Part shown: positions 43,168 to 51,392 of the stretch, one piece after another
Position numbering within the stretch: the first letter of the stretch is position 1
Layout: each line of letters opens with the position of its first letter
Origin: Mesolinea sp040772305
GTDB taxonomy: Bacteria > Chloroflexota > Anaerolineae > Anaerolineales > Anaerolineaceae
NCBI GenBank assembly: GCA_040772305.1
Contig: JAXGYK010000002.1
Location: forward strand, 62,001 to 126,000
DNA: 64,000 nucleotides
Direction of reading: 5' to 3'
Translations under genes and position numbers: made by a program
The notes under the pieces: generated by a model
Database searches by the model: none
Told to the model about the DNA's origin: nothing
Seen by the model: the letters and a program-made list of their open reading frames with translations, nothing else

Positions 43168-43770
43168 TTACTCTGTGTTGTACTCGAAATAAAAGACGCC
43201 GATGGTGTTTCCGGCAGCATTATAGATACGCCAGTCGCTACGGTGCTTTCCGGCTTCTTCGGGAGCAGTAAACTTTAATTTAAATTCAGCCATTGCCTGA
43301 GGTGGAACCGGATAACCAACCTTAACAGGAGCAGAGATTCCAAAAGTAGTGCCTGAGACATAGGCGATTCCGTAGTCTGTCGTCCAGGTGCTGGTACCTG
43401 TGTTCATAATTTTGACTACAACATCAAAGCTGCCGGATACTGTAGCTCCGTCCTGCGGGGAACTACTGGCCCAATCTCCTTTATCCAATCCGCCAGCTGC
43501 AATTGGAGCGGTTGCAGTCATTGCGGGGGTAGGTTCAGCCTGGGTAGGGATTGGGGTATCGGTCGGTAAGGGCAGCGGTGTGGGGCTGGGCAATGGGGTG
43601 GGCGTATCGCTTGGCCGTGCGACCGCTGTTTTGGTAAGGTTCACGGCAACCGTCTGCGCGATTGCTTCCTGGATTTTTTCCGCAGAGGGTGTGGGTGTTT
43701 TGGGGGTGCAAGCCGCCAAAACAAGCAGCAAGCTGCATGCTGCAATGATGATTCGTTGTTTATTCTTCAT
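43168..43770 (-). CDS. Lipoprotein with NBR1-type Ig-like domain
   Basis: The 200-residue protein has a lipobox (VLAAC), a long Thr/Pro-rich spacer (about 45-85, PTPLPSPTPLPLPTDTP), and a C-terminal Ig-like domain. Landmarks of that domain are VVKIMNTGTSTWTTDYGI, FKLKFTAPEEAGKHRSDWRI and FYFEYNTE, which are characteristic of NBR1-like domains. It is anchored to the outer face of the membrane. Such domains are common in Chloroflexota and their function is unknown. The ATG at 43770 is chosen because the hydrophobic signal begins there. It precedes queG on the same strand, with only 10 bp between the two genes. Confidence 0.85.
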   Translation of the reverse strand: MKNKQRIIIAACSLLLVLAACTPKTPTPSAEKIQEAIAQTVAVNLTKTAVARPSDTPTPLPSPTPLPLPTDTPIPTQAEPTPAMTATAPIAAGGLDKGDWASSSPQDGATVSGSFDVVVKIMNTGTSTWTTDYGIAYVSGTTFGISAPVKVGYPVPPQAMAEFKLKFTAPEEAGKHRSDWRIYNAAGNTIGVFYFEYNTE

Positions 43771-43861
43771 AACCTGTTTTATCCATTTGCTCCAACAGAA
43801 CACTGCTGGTCTATTGCATCGTTGGAAACAATTATAGTGCAAGTTCAAAACTATGAATCAT

Positions 43862-43891
43862 CAGCCGGCACCCCAGATGGGGCACCGGCTG
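43862..43891 (-). terminator. Hairpin downstream of the ABC exporter operon
   Basis: CAGCCGG-CA-CCCC and GGGG-CA-CCGGCTG (43862-43891) form a strong stem of 11 pairs with an inner 2-base mismatch and an AGAT loop. It lies 22 bp beyond the stop codon of the last exporter gene. The T-tract is poor, so termination may be partial. Confidence 0.6.
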
Positions 43892-43912
43892 TATAGCTTT
43901 CGACTTGCTTAC

Positions 43913-45151
43913 TCAAGCAGCAAATAGAGCTTTGAACAAAGTTCTAAAATTGACTTTTTGGCCAGTCAGTAAGGTCTGTGCGTGGAAGAGACGGCTTACA
44001 CCTTTGATGAGCAGAACTGCTGTGACAGCAAGCAAAACCAGGCTTAGTGCGATCTGCCATAGCGGAACTTGCCCAATTGAAAGCCTTGCTGGCATCGCAA
44101 CAGGTGCTGTCAGCGGGAAGAGGCTAAGTCCAAGCGATACCGGCCCATGTGGGGTCTGGATCAGCTGCGCAACAGCCAGTAAGGAGACAATTAAAGGTAT
44201 GGTGATTACGAATGTTGATTGAGAAGCTTCCCGTAAATTAGGTGCCATGGCACCCAAACCGGCCATCAGGCTTCCATACACTGCAAATCCCAGCAAAAAG
44301 AAGGGGACACAAAGCAGGATGGCAGACCATGGAATCTGCATGTTGGAAGGGATTTGCAGTGTGGTTCCGCCAAGCCGTAAGAGGCCTGCACCTGCCAGTG
44401 ACCAAACAAGCATCTGCAGCAAGGAAGCTGCACCCAAGCCAAGCACCTTTCCGCCAAATATTTCGGTTGGATTCGCCGAGGAAAGAAGCACCTCGATAAC
44501 CCGATTTTCTTTTTCCTTGCTTACCGCCTGCAGCATTAAGCTGGATGCGGCAATGGTCATAAAGTAAAAGAACATGGTCACGCCATAGGGCACAAAGAAG
44601 GCTGCCATGTTTTGTGAATCACGGGTATCGGCAGTTTCGGGATTGATAGGCTGGAACTGGTAGTTCACGGTTTTTTTATAGTTCTGATAAGCTTCGCGAT
44701 CGGTACCTAAAAGGTTGTACTCAATCAAACTGTTCAGCTCTTCCCCTTGATCCATACCTTCAAACAAGCTCACATTTGGTTTGATCAATTGCACTTTGCC
44801 CGTTTGCAGATAGTCTGCTGAGACGAGGTAATAGCCCTGGAGCTGTCCGGTTTCTACTCCCTTGCGCGCCTCTGCTTCGTTATCTATCGCAACCAGTGAC
44901 TTGTTTGTAAGCCATTCGGGATAGTCCTTGATAAGACCACTCCGATCTACCACAGCCATAGGCAGATGTGAATCGGACTTGCCCGCCATGATGCTCTGCA
45001 GATCTGCACCGCGTCCGCTTTGGTTGATTAGCGAGACCACTCCTAAAAGCAGGGCAGGAACCAAAGGTATCAAAACAAGAGCCAGAATGAACGAACGGCG
45101 TCTTACGGTGGTAACAAATTCGTGTTGGGCAATTTTCCAAAGTTTAGCCAT
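43913..45151 (-). CDS. ABC-2 type permease (NatB-like), second
   Basis: The 412-residue membrane protein has one N-terminal helix, an external domain (about 45-170) and six C-terminal helices (from about 195). The SKEKENRVIEVLLSSANPTEIFGGKVLG segment between helices is the conserved cytoplasmic motif of NatB/YhaP-type exporters. The gene overlaps the preceding permease gene by 8 nt. It likely pairs with that permease and the NatA-type ATPase to export sodium ions, a lipid or a drug; the substrate is unknown. A hairpin follows the stop. Confidence 0.9.
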   Translation of the reverse strand: MAKLWKIAQHEFVTTVRRRSFILALVLIPLVPALLLGVVSLINQSGRGADLQSIMAGKSDSHLPMAVVDRSGLIKDYPEWLTNKSLVAIDNEAEARKGVETGQLQGYYLVSADYLQTGKVQLIKPNVSLFEGMDQGEELNSLIEYNLLGTDREAYQNYKKTVNYQFQPINPETADTRDSQNMAAFFVPYGVTMFFYFMTIAASSLMLQAVSKEKENRVIEVLLSSANPTEIFGGKVLGLGAASLLQMLVWSLAGAGLLRLGGTTLQIPSNMQIPWSAILLCVPFFLLGFAVYGSLMAGLGAMAPNLREASQSTFVITIPLIVSLLAVAQLIQTPHGPVSLGLSLFPLTAPVAMPARLSIGQVPLWQIALSLVLLAVTAVLLIKGVSRLFHAQTLLTGQKVNFRTLFKALFAA

Positions 45152-46355
45152 TTGCTGCCTCTTTTCCCAAAATATCCTTCAACTTTAAGCGCTTGCTGTA
45201 CTGCAGCATTCCTGCTTTAAAGGCTTTTCCAGCCAACCAGACCGAAAAGACCGCAAACAAAATTTGAATCACGAATATCAATGCGATCTCCCAGGTAGGC
45301 AGGTTGGTAAAGGCCATGCGCAACGCTGTGGATACCGAAGAAGTAAGCGGAATGTAGCATAATACTTTTGGCAGAATTCCATTGGGGTTCATCATGAACA
45401 ATGCCATGAAATAAAAAGGAACGGTGACTGGCATGATAATCAGGCCAGCAAACTGCTGCGACTCCTGCGAGTCGGTAACCGTTACACCCAGGGTTGCCAT
45501 CAAGGCAGAAATAGAGACGAAAGAAGGCAGCATGATTACCGCGTTCGTCAGCAGAGAAGTCCAGATAGAATCGAGACTCTGTAAAAAGGGAATCCGCTCT
45601 TTAAAAATAACCACTGCTACGCCTAAGATCAAAATCCATACCAGCATTTGGGTGAGGCCAACGCTCATATTGCCAGCGATTTTTCCGGTCATCAGCTGGC
45701 TTGGTGCAACAGAAGTGATCATCGTTTCCATGGTGCGGTTTTCTTTTTCTTCGACCATGGCTTGCAGCAGATAGCTGGCACTCATCAGGATGATAAAAAC
45801 GAAGACTACACCAATGACGACGGGCAGAATGATCTTCGCGGCGCTGCTTTCATCTGCGGTTCTGCTGCCATCCAGCGAGATCATTTCGAAATCACTGCCA
45901 GAATCCAGCCGTTTAATGAACTCAGCGTCCAAGCCGAACACTTCATTTTTACGGATTAAACGATCGATCTTTTCATACGCGTCTTCCGAAAGCGGCTTGT
46001 CGGAATAGTAGGTAAGCGTCCGGCTGCTCATGAAATCCGGCGGAAATACCAAGTAACCCTGGGCTTGCTTTTCAGTAACAGCCTGCCTTGCTGCGGCTTC
46101 ATCCTGATAGGCCACAAGCGGAATATCAAATACGAAAAGACCTTTCTTTTCGGAATTATCTGGCTGGACTTTGAGCACTTTTCCAGTATCTACATAAGCT
46201 ATGGGGTTTTTATCGACTGCAGAAAAGGATAAAAATGCTGAAATAAACATAATCAGCACAATGCCCAGTGGAAAGGCTAAGAGAGCGATCCAAAAACGCG
46301 GCCGCAGAACATGGCGTTTGTATTCATGTAACGCTACTTTAAGCGTTTTGTTCAT
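45144..46355 (-). CDS. ABC-2 type permease (NatB-like), first
   Basis: This 403-residue protein has the same plan as the following permease: an N-terminal helix, a loop with the VFPPDFMSSRTLTYYSD segment, and six helices. VEEKENRTMETMITSVAPSQLMTGKI lies in the conserved position. The start is the second of two adjacent ATGs (46355), with GAGG about 6 nt upstream. It overlaps the ATPase gene by 17 nt. The pair of permeases suggests a heterodimeric channel. Confidence 0.9.
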   Translation of the reverse strand: MNKTLKVALHEYKRHVLRPRFWIALLAFPLGIVLIMFISAFLSFSAVDKNPIAYVDTGKVLKVQPDNSEKKGLFVFDIPLVAYQDEAAARQAVTEKQAQGYLVFPPDFMSSRTLTYYSDKPLSEDAYEKIDRLIRKNEVFGLDAEFIKRLDSGSDFEMISLDGSRTADESSAAKIILPVVIGVVFVFIILMSASYLLQAMVEEKENRTMETMITSVAPSQLMTGKIAGNMSVGLTQMLVWILILGVAVVIFKERIPFLQSLDSIWTSLLTNAVIMLPSFVSISALMATLGVTVTDSQESQQFAGLIIMPVTVPFYFMALFMMNPNGILPKVLCYIPLTSSVSTALRMAFTNLPTWEIALIFVIQILFAVFSVWLAGKAFKAGMLQYSKRLKLKDILGKEAANG

Positions 46356-47253
46356 CATAAACCTCGCCTTTAACAACCCGGATAAAGATTTCATCCAGGC
46401 TGGGAACGGCCTTTTCAAAACTATTTATTTGTACGCCGGCAGCAATCAGGTCAGCCAGAATGCTTTGACTGGAATAGCCAGTTTCCGGAACCAGACGAGT
46501 TTGCGAATTTTCTTTACGAATTTCTTTAATACCCTTTAGTGTCGAAGGAAGTTCACCGGCTACGTTTACCAAGACTTCGTCTGTAATGTAACGGTTACGG
46601 ATTTCGTTCACGCCTCCGTAAAGCATTACCTTTCCCTTATCAATCAAGACCATGCGGTCACATAACTGTTCTACCTGGTTCATCTGGTGCGTACACATCA
46701 CGACCGTCTTATTTTTATTGCGCTGTTCCAGGAGCAGGTCCTTTACCAATTGTGTGTTCACGGGGTCTAAGGCCGAAAAGGGTTCATCAATGATGATTAG
46801 TTCCGGATCGTGGATCAGGGTAGCAATCAGCTGTGCCTTTTGCTGCATGCCTTTCGAAAGTTCTTTTACTTTCTTTTTGCTATGCTGCGTGAGATCAAAT
46901 TTCTCAAGCAATTCAGGCAGTCTTTGGGCAATTACCGCTTTATCCAGGCTTTTTAGAGTAGCCATATATTCCAAACAAACCGCCACAGGAATATCCTGAT
47001 ACAAACCGCGCTCCTCCGGCAGGTAGCCAATACGGTCTTTTTTCGCTTCATTCATTGGCCCGTCCAGGATGCTTATGCGGCCATTATCTGGCTTGTAAAT
47101 GTCCAGGATCATCCGGATTGTGGTTGTTTTTCCCGACCCGTTTGGGCCCAGCAGTCCAAATATTTCGCCCGGCCGTACATCAAAACTAACGTCTTGTACG
47201 GCTTTTGTGCTTCCAAAGCTTTTTTGCAGGTTTTCAACAGTGATAGTTGGCAT
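46339..47253 (-). CDS. ABC transporter ATP-binding protein (NatA-like)
   Basis: The 304-residue ATPase has Walker A GLLGPNGSGKTTT, the signature VKELSKGMQQK, Walker B LIIIDEPFSALDP and the H-loop CTHQMNQVE. A C-terminal extension (about 215-304) is usual for this DrrA/NatA-type family. The ATG at 47253 follows an AGGAG site. It is the first gene of a three-gene exporter with two NatB-like permeases. The next feature upstream is the cobO terminator. Confidence 0.93.
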   Translation of the reverse strand: MPTITVENLQKSFGSTKAVQDVSFDVRPGEIFGLLGPNGSGKTTTIRMILDIYKPDNGRISILDGPMNEAKKDRIGYLPEERGLYQDIPVAVCLEYMATLKSLDKAVIAQRLPELLEKFDLTQHSKKKVKELSKGMQQKAQLIATLIHDPELIIIDEPFSALDPVNTQLVKDLLLEQRNKNKTVVMCTHQMNQVEQLCDRMVLIDKGKVMLYGGVNEIRNRYITDEVLVNVAGELPSTLKGIKEIRKENSQTRLVPETGYSSQSILADLIAAGVQINSFEKAVPSLDEIFIRVVKGEVYDEQNA

Positions 47254-47421
47254 TATTTCTCCTGGGATAGTTCTGTTCACTTTGATGTTACCAAATTGGG
47301 AAGCCCGAAAAGGCCGTTTAATAATTACTTAAGGGTTCTATGACAGAATCTTTACAGCTGTAATTGGAAGGCATAAAACTTGTTTCAGTCAATGAATTCT
47401 CTCATTGCTCCTAAAAGTATC

Positions 47422-47451
47422 CAAAAAAGACGCCAGTAGCGGCGCTTCTGG
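47422..47451 (-). terminator. Terminator downstream of cobO
   Basis: On the minus strand CCAG-A-AGC-GCC-GCT-A-CTGG (47433-47451) forms a hairpin. It is followed by CG and then a T run (47423-47428 on the plus strand as A residues). It lies 38 bp beyond the cobO stop. Confidence 0.75.
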
Positions 47452-47488
47452 AAACTTTGAAAACATCAGCTTCCAGTTTTTCCTGGCA

Positions 47489-48004
47489 TCAGCAGTCAAA
47501 GCCGGGACGGGAGAGCACTCCCTGCGTATAGTAATGCTTTATCTCCAGCATTTCTGTCACAAGATCGGCCCGATCCAAGAGTTCCTGCGGAGCGTATCGC
47601 CCTGTCAAAATGACTTCAGTATGCGCTTTTTTTTCTTCTAATATGCCTAAAAGCTCTTCTGTGGGAAACAGTTTAAAGTACAGCGCAATCGTCACTTCGT
47701 CGAGGATGACCAAGTCCCAATTGCCCGAACTCAGCAGCGATCGGCATTCCTGCAGGCCTTCCCGAGCTGCCTGTTTATCGGCTTCCTCCACGTCTCTTAG
47801 CAGGTAGCAGCCGCGTCCGAACTGACGGATAGTGATCTTATCCACGAACTCTTCAATTCTTGTTTCAGAATATTTCATATTCTTGACGAACTGGGCGATA
47901 TACACCTTTTTGCCCGCCATGGCAGCACGAATTGCCATACCGAAGGCCGCACTGGTCTTCCCTTTTCCGTTCCCTGTGTAAAGCTGAATGAATCCTTTTT
48001 CCAT
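47489..48004 (-). CDS. cobO: Cob(I)yrinic acid a,c-diamide adenosyltransferase (CobO/BtuR type)
   Basis: The 171-residue enzyme transfers the adenosyl group of ATP to cobalt in corrinoids. The P-loop GNGKGKTSA is at residues 11-19, the RQFGRGCYLLRD segment follows, and LVILDEVTIALYFKLF is the Walker B-like motif. It has Firmicutes-like wording in the N-terminus (MEKGFIQLYTGNGKGKTSAA). It is the only B12 gene here and is not in an obvious operon. It could support corrinoid recycling for enzymes such as QueG or methyltransferases. Confidence 0.93.
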   Translation of the reverse strand: MEKGFIQLYTGNGKGKTSAAFGMAIRAAMAGKKVYIAQFVKNMKYSETRIEEFVDKITIRQFGRGCYLLRDVEEADKQAAREGLQECRSLLSSGNWDLVILDEVTIALYFKLFPTEELLGILEEKKAHTEVILTGRYAPQELLDRADLVTEMLEIKHYYTQGVLSRPGFDC

Positions 48005-48155
48005 AATTAATCCTTTATATTAATCATTGCACTTTCCGGACTTATGCACCCCGAAACCTTTTTTCTCACCAAAGCGGAAAAACAGAAGATGGCTTTATCT
48101 GTTTTGTGCTCTTCAAATAGGAAAGTGCAGCATTTCCAAAGACACCCGTTGTCAT

Positions 48156-49199
48156 TTATCCTTCGGAATTGCAATATTTATTTATCAGGTAGAAGAAATA
48201 ATAATCGAGTTCGTCACAGGTATCGGTCCCCGTACTATAGCTTGGCCGGGCTTCATAAGGGTTTGTGCTCGAATCATGCTGATTTCCTGAGTGAAAATCG
48301 ACGAGATAAAAGAAATCGTCTTTTTTCTCGGCATCATTGCCATCATGCAGCTGATAGGAAAACCGTGCTTCACTCAGAAGCTGCAGGAACTGTTGCGCAT
48401 CCTCTTTCTCAATGACCACACTGTCGCGAAGGGGAACTCCTTTACTGTCTTGATAATTGATTGAAGAAGTGTTTTCTCCATCATTGAAAACTACATTGTA
48501 ATAATAGCTATTCGTCATATCCTGGTTCCATACTCTCATGGAAATTCCCTTTATCCACTCAGTTGGGGTGGCAAGGGAATGGTATAGATTGAAAAGCGAA
48601 ACGAAAGACATATTGTTGGCATCTATTGTCTCTATGAGAAGCGGAAAAACCCTTTTCACCATGTCCTGTGCGGGATCTGCAATGGTTCCATTTTCAGCAT
48701 GGGAGAGTCTCTTGCCGGATTCGTACTCTATGATCAAAGAAGACATTCCAGCATCCTCCGGAAGACCAAAGGTCCACCTTGCTTCTCCGCTGAAGGAATA
48801 CAAGTTGCTCTCGCTGACAATATTCGTAAGCTCTTCCATGAAGCTTTTATCTACCGGAAAAAGGTATGTATCATAGGAAGTGACCATATAGAAAATATAT
48901 CCCTTTTCTTCAAAGGGCTCGGTATCTTCTCCAGCGCGTTTCTTCAGCAAAGGGTCTTCTGGATCAAAGAGGTCGATGTAAAGCTCGATCCTGCCGTTCA
49001 TGAATTCAGTATCTCCCGCTGTTTCCATATAAAAATGCTTGATGATGCCGTCTTTTTCAGTAAGATTCGGTCTGCGAATATTTGTAATCCTTACCCCTCC
49101 GGGCATATCGGGGCCCTCAGCTTGCATGCAGCCACTCATCATCGCCAGCAGGAAAAGGGTGCTGAGGGCAAGCAGTTCTTTTTTTCTTAATGCATTCAC
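48156..49199 (-). CDS. Lipoprotein of unknown function
   Basis: The 347-residue protein has a signal peptide (MNALRKKELLALSTLFLLAM) and a lipobox ending MSGC (Cys23-24 region). The mature part is mixed alpha/beta with no motif I recognise. It has several Tyr/Asp-rich segments (YIFYMVTSYDTYLFPVDKSF, YYYNVVFNDGENTSSINYQD). The style resembles DUF-type lipoproteins of Clostridia. It has no close partner gene. An AGGAG-like site precedes the ATG. Confidence 0.7.
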   Translation of the reverse strand: MNALRKKELLALSTLFLLAMMSGCMQAEGPDMPGGVRITNIRRPNLTEKDGIIKHFYMETAGDTEFMNGRIELYIDLFDPEDPLLKKRAGEDTEPFEEKGYIFYMVTSYDTYLFPVDKSFMEELTNIVSESNLYSFSGEARWTFGLPEDAGMSSLIIEYESGKRLSHAENGTIADPAQDMVKRVFPLLIETIDANNMSFVSLFNLYHSLATPTEWIKGISMRVWNQDMTNSYYYNVVFNDGENTSSINYQDSKGVPLRDSVVIEKEDAQQFLQLLSEARFSYQLHDGNDAEKKDDFFYLVDFHSGNQHDSSTNPYEARPSYSTGTDTCDELDYYFFYLINKYCNSEG

Positions 49200-49513
49200 A
49201 GTTCACTCCTCCAGTCCCAGTACTTCTTTACTTATGGATAGAAATATCTTTCTATCCACAAAGAGGTATAAAACAGTTTCTCATATTAAGCCAGAAAATG
49301 AAATCCGCTGCCCCTGGTATTGTGCTCTTAATCCAACCGCCATATCAAGGTGAACTAAGCAGAAATGTCCTGTACCCTGCCTGGCATCAATAATTAAACC
49401 GTTTCCCTATACAAGAAAGCCGCCATAAAAATCTTTATGACGGCTTTGATCATGTTTTTATGAGCGCTGTTTTTTAAGGTCCAATTGAGCTAAGTTCTTT
49501 ACTCTGTTTTGAA
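49200..49513. other. Intergenic region upstream of the lipoprotein gene
   Basis: No gene is supported. It contains the terminator at 49417-49446 and presumably the lipoprotein gene's promoter near 49200-49290. Confidence 0.5.
49417..49446 (-). terminator. Terminator of the surface-protein/binding-protein operon
   Basis: AAGCCGCCATAAA (49417-49429) pairs with TTTATGACGGCTT (49434-49446), with one C-A mismatch and a 4-base loop. On the minus strand the stem ends in a T-rich run (TTTCTTGT). It lies 67 bp beyond the binding-protein stop. Confidence 0.75.
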
Positions 49514-51340
49514 TCAGCGATTCAATTTGGCGTAAAGAATAGCGGCACCCCAGTTCCAATAGTTCTCCGGATGGTAGTCGACTAAATCAGGAGTATAGAG
49601 GTCGTAGTAGGTGTTGGAGTACAGCGGTATCATAGGCAAAACTTCTGCCCAATAGCTTTGGAATGCCAGCCACCCTTCCAAAAAGGCTTCCCGATCCCGG
49701 GAGGGAACATTGGTCACCGCATTGGCCAGCGCAGCCAGCTTTTCGTCCTGAAGCCCGGAGGTATTAATGGTGCCCTGGTATTCTTCGCCCACACGATAGG
49801 TGTTGGAAGGGTCAAAGAAATAGACAAAATTAGTGCCCAGGAAAAGCAGGTCGAACTCACGCTCATCCTGGCGGTAGTATTGTCTCAGGGCCTGGGCGAT
49901 GGGCATTTCTTTGGAAACGAGCTCGCCTCCGATCTTAGCCAGGTTTTCACGCAGCATATCCAGCACAAGCTTGGCTGCCTTGTTCTGGGGGGACACAATC
50001 ATTCGCAGGCTAAAGGCTTCCAGGTTTCCTTCTGCTGTCTTGCGGTAGCGTAAACCGGGATCTCCCATCTGGTATTCGCCACCATCCTGGTTATAAATCC
50101 AGCCATCCGTAATCAGCAGCTGATTAGCCTTGTCCAGATCCAGCTGGTAACGGGGTATTTGGTTAAGGTCATCGTCCGCAGCCTGCACCATCCACTGTCC
50201 CAGGCCGTAGTAGCCATAGATTTGTTCACCATGGCCCTTGAGGAATTCCCGGGGCAGAAGATCATAGTCCAGGCAAAATGCCAGGGCCTGACGCACATGA
50301 ACGGAAGAGGTGATCGACTGCTCATTGGCAATTGCCAGATATCCCGCGCCGGTGCGGGGATAGGAGCTAAGGCTGAGCTTGCCGTCTTTCTCAAGCAGCA
50401 GGGCTTTGTCAATGACATCTCCATCAGCAACTTTGTTGACCAAGTCTACCTGCCCCTGGGCAATCTGCTGGAGAATATCCTGATTGCGGATTTCCTGAAA
50501 ACGCAGCCGGGGAATAGAAGGCAGCTGACCCTCATAATTGCCCAGGTAGTAGGGATTGATCTCAAAATCGGCCACATGGTTTTCGGGATCGTAAGACAGC
50601 AGGCGGTATGGCCCGCTGGTCACTGCGGGGTGAGAGAGATAGCCATCGGCATTGTCCAGGATTGTCTCGCGCAAGAGGTCCTCGGTCATTTCACCGCTGA
50701 TGAAGGCACCCTCGCCATCGTCCTTTACCTCAGCTCCGGGTACGATGATCGCGATGGGGTAAGGGTTGATATTGATGTAAGCGGTCTCATAAAAATAGGG
50801 CAAATACTCGCTTTTGATGCGCAGGGTAAAGGTCTGGTCGTTGATCAGGCGCAATCCGCCGAAGACCTCCGTTGACCCATCGTGGTATTCATCAAAGCCA
50901 ACGATATGCGTATAGGGCGGTGTTATCCCGGTCATAGCCCGCACCTGGGGGGAGGAAAGGAGCAGGAAGGAAAAGAGGTAGTCCCGGGCGCCGATGGTTG
51001 AGCCATCGCTGAATTTCAGCCCTCTCCTCAGCGTCACACGGTAGGTGACATCGCCATTTTCTTCTGTCTTTGGGTCAATCTTGTGGACAACTGTTTGATT
51101 CAGCTGGTAATCGCCAGCCTGGGTTTGGGCAATAAGAGCATAATCATGCAGCAAGCTGCGCACATCAATATCCGCAGTATTGTTGCCCCAGAGTTCCGAG
51201 AAGAAATTGCCATTGAGCATGGTGGTATGCCCCACGGTAAGCATCGCGGGCTCTTCAGGATTCTGTGCGCCCACAGACATGGCAGCTGGAACGGAGAACA
51301 AGAACCCCGTGATGAGCAAGAGAATCAGGATACGCTTCAT
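49514..51340 (-). CDS. Oligopeptide-type ABC substrate-binding protein (SBP family 5), not lipidated
   Basis: The 608-residue protein from the ATG at 51340 has a signal peptide of the ordinary type I kind (about residues 1-25, ending AMSVGA). It has no lipobox cysteine. The mature domain has the family 5 pattern: GDVTYRVTLRRGLKFSDGSTI, FLLLSSPQVRA, HVRQALAFCLDYDLLPREF, and the C-terminal LFLGTNFVYFFDPSNTYRVG. GGAGG is well spaced before the ATG. It lies 52 bp downstream of the giant surface-protein gene with no terminator between, so they are cotranscribed. No permease or ATPase is nearby, so its transporter partner is unknown. Confidence 0.88.
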   Translation of the reverse strand: MKRILILLLITGFLFSVPAAMSVGAQNPEEPAMLTVGHTTMLNGNFFSELWGNNTADIDVRSLLHDYALIAQTQAGDYQLNQTVVHKIDPKTEENGDVTYRVTLRRGLKFSDGSTIGARDYLFSFLLLSSPQVRAMTGITPPYTHIVGFDEYHDGSTEVFGGLRLINDQTFTLRIKSEYLPYFYETAYININPYPIAIIVPGAEVKDDGEGAFISGEMTEDLLRETILDNADGYLSHPAVTSGPYRLLSYDPENHVADFEINPYYLGNYEGQLPSIPRLRFQEIRNQDILQQIAQGQVDLVNKVADGDVIDKALLLEKDGKLSLSSYPRTGAGYLAIANEQSITSSVHVRQALAFCLDYDLLPREFLKGHGEQIYGYYGLGQWMVQAADDDLNQIPRYQLDLDKANQLLITDGWIYNQDGGEYQMGDPGLRYRKTAEGNLEAFSLRMIVSPQNKAAKLVLDMLRENLAKIGGELVSKEMPIAQALRQYYRQDEREFDLLFLGTNFVYFFDPSNTYRVGEEYQGTINTSGLQDEKLAALANAVTNVPSRDREAFLEGWLAFQSYWAEVLPMIPLYSNTYYDLYTPDLVDYHPENYWNWGAAILYAKLNR

Positions 51341-51392
51341 GCTTGTCCTCCGTCCTTGGCAGCTTTGATAAACAGGGTGACCTTTAAATTGC

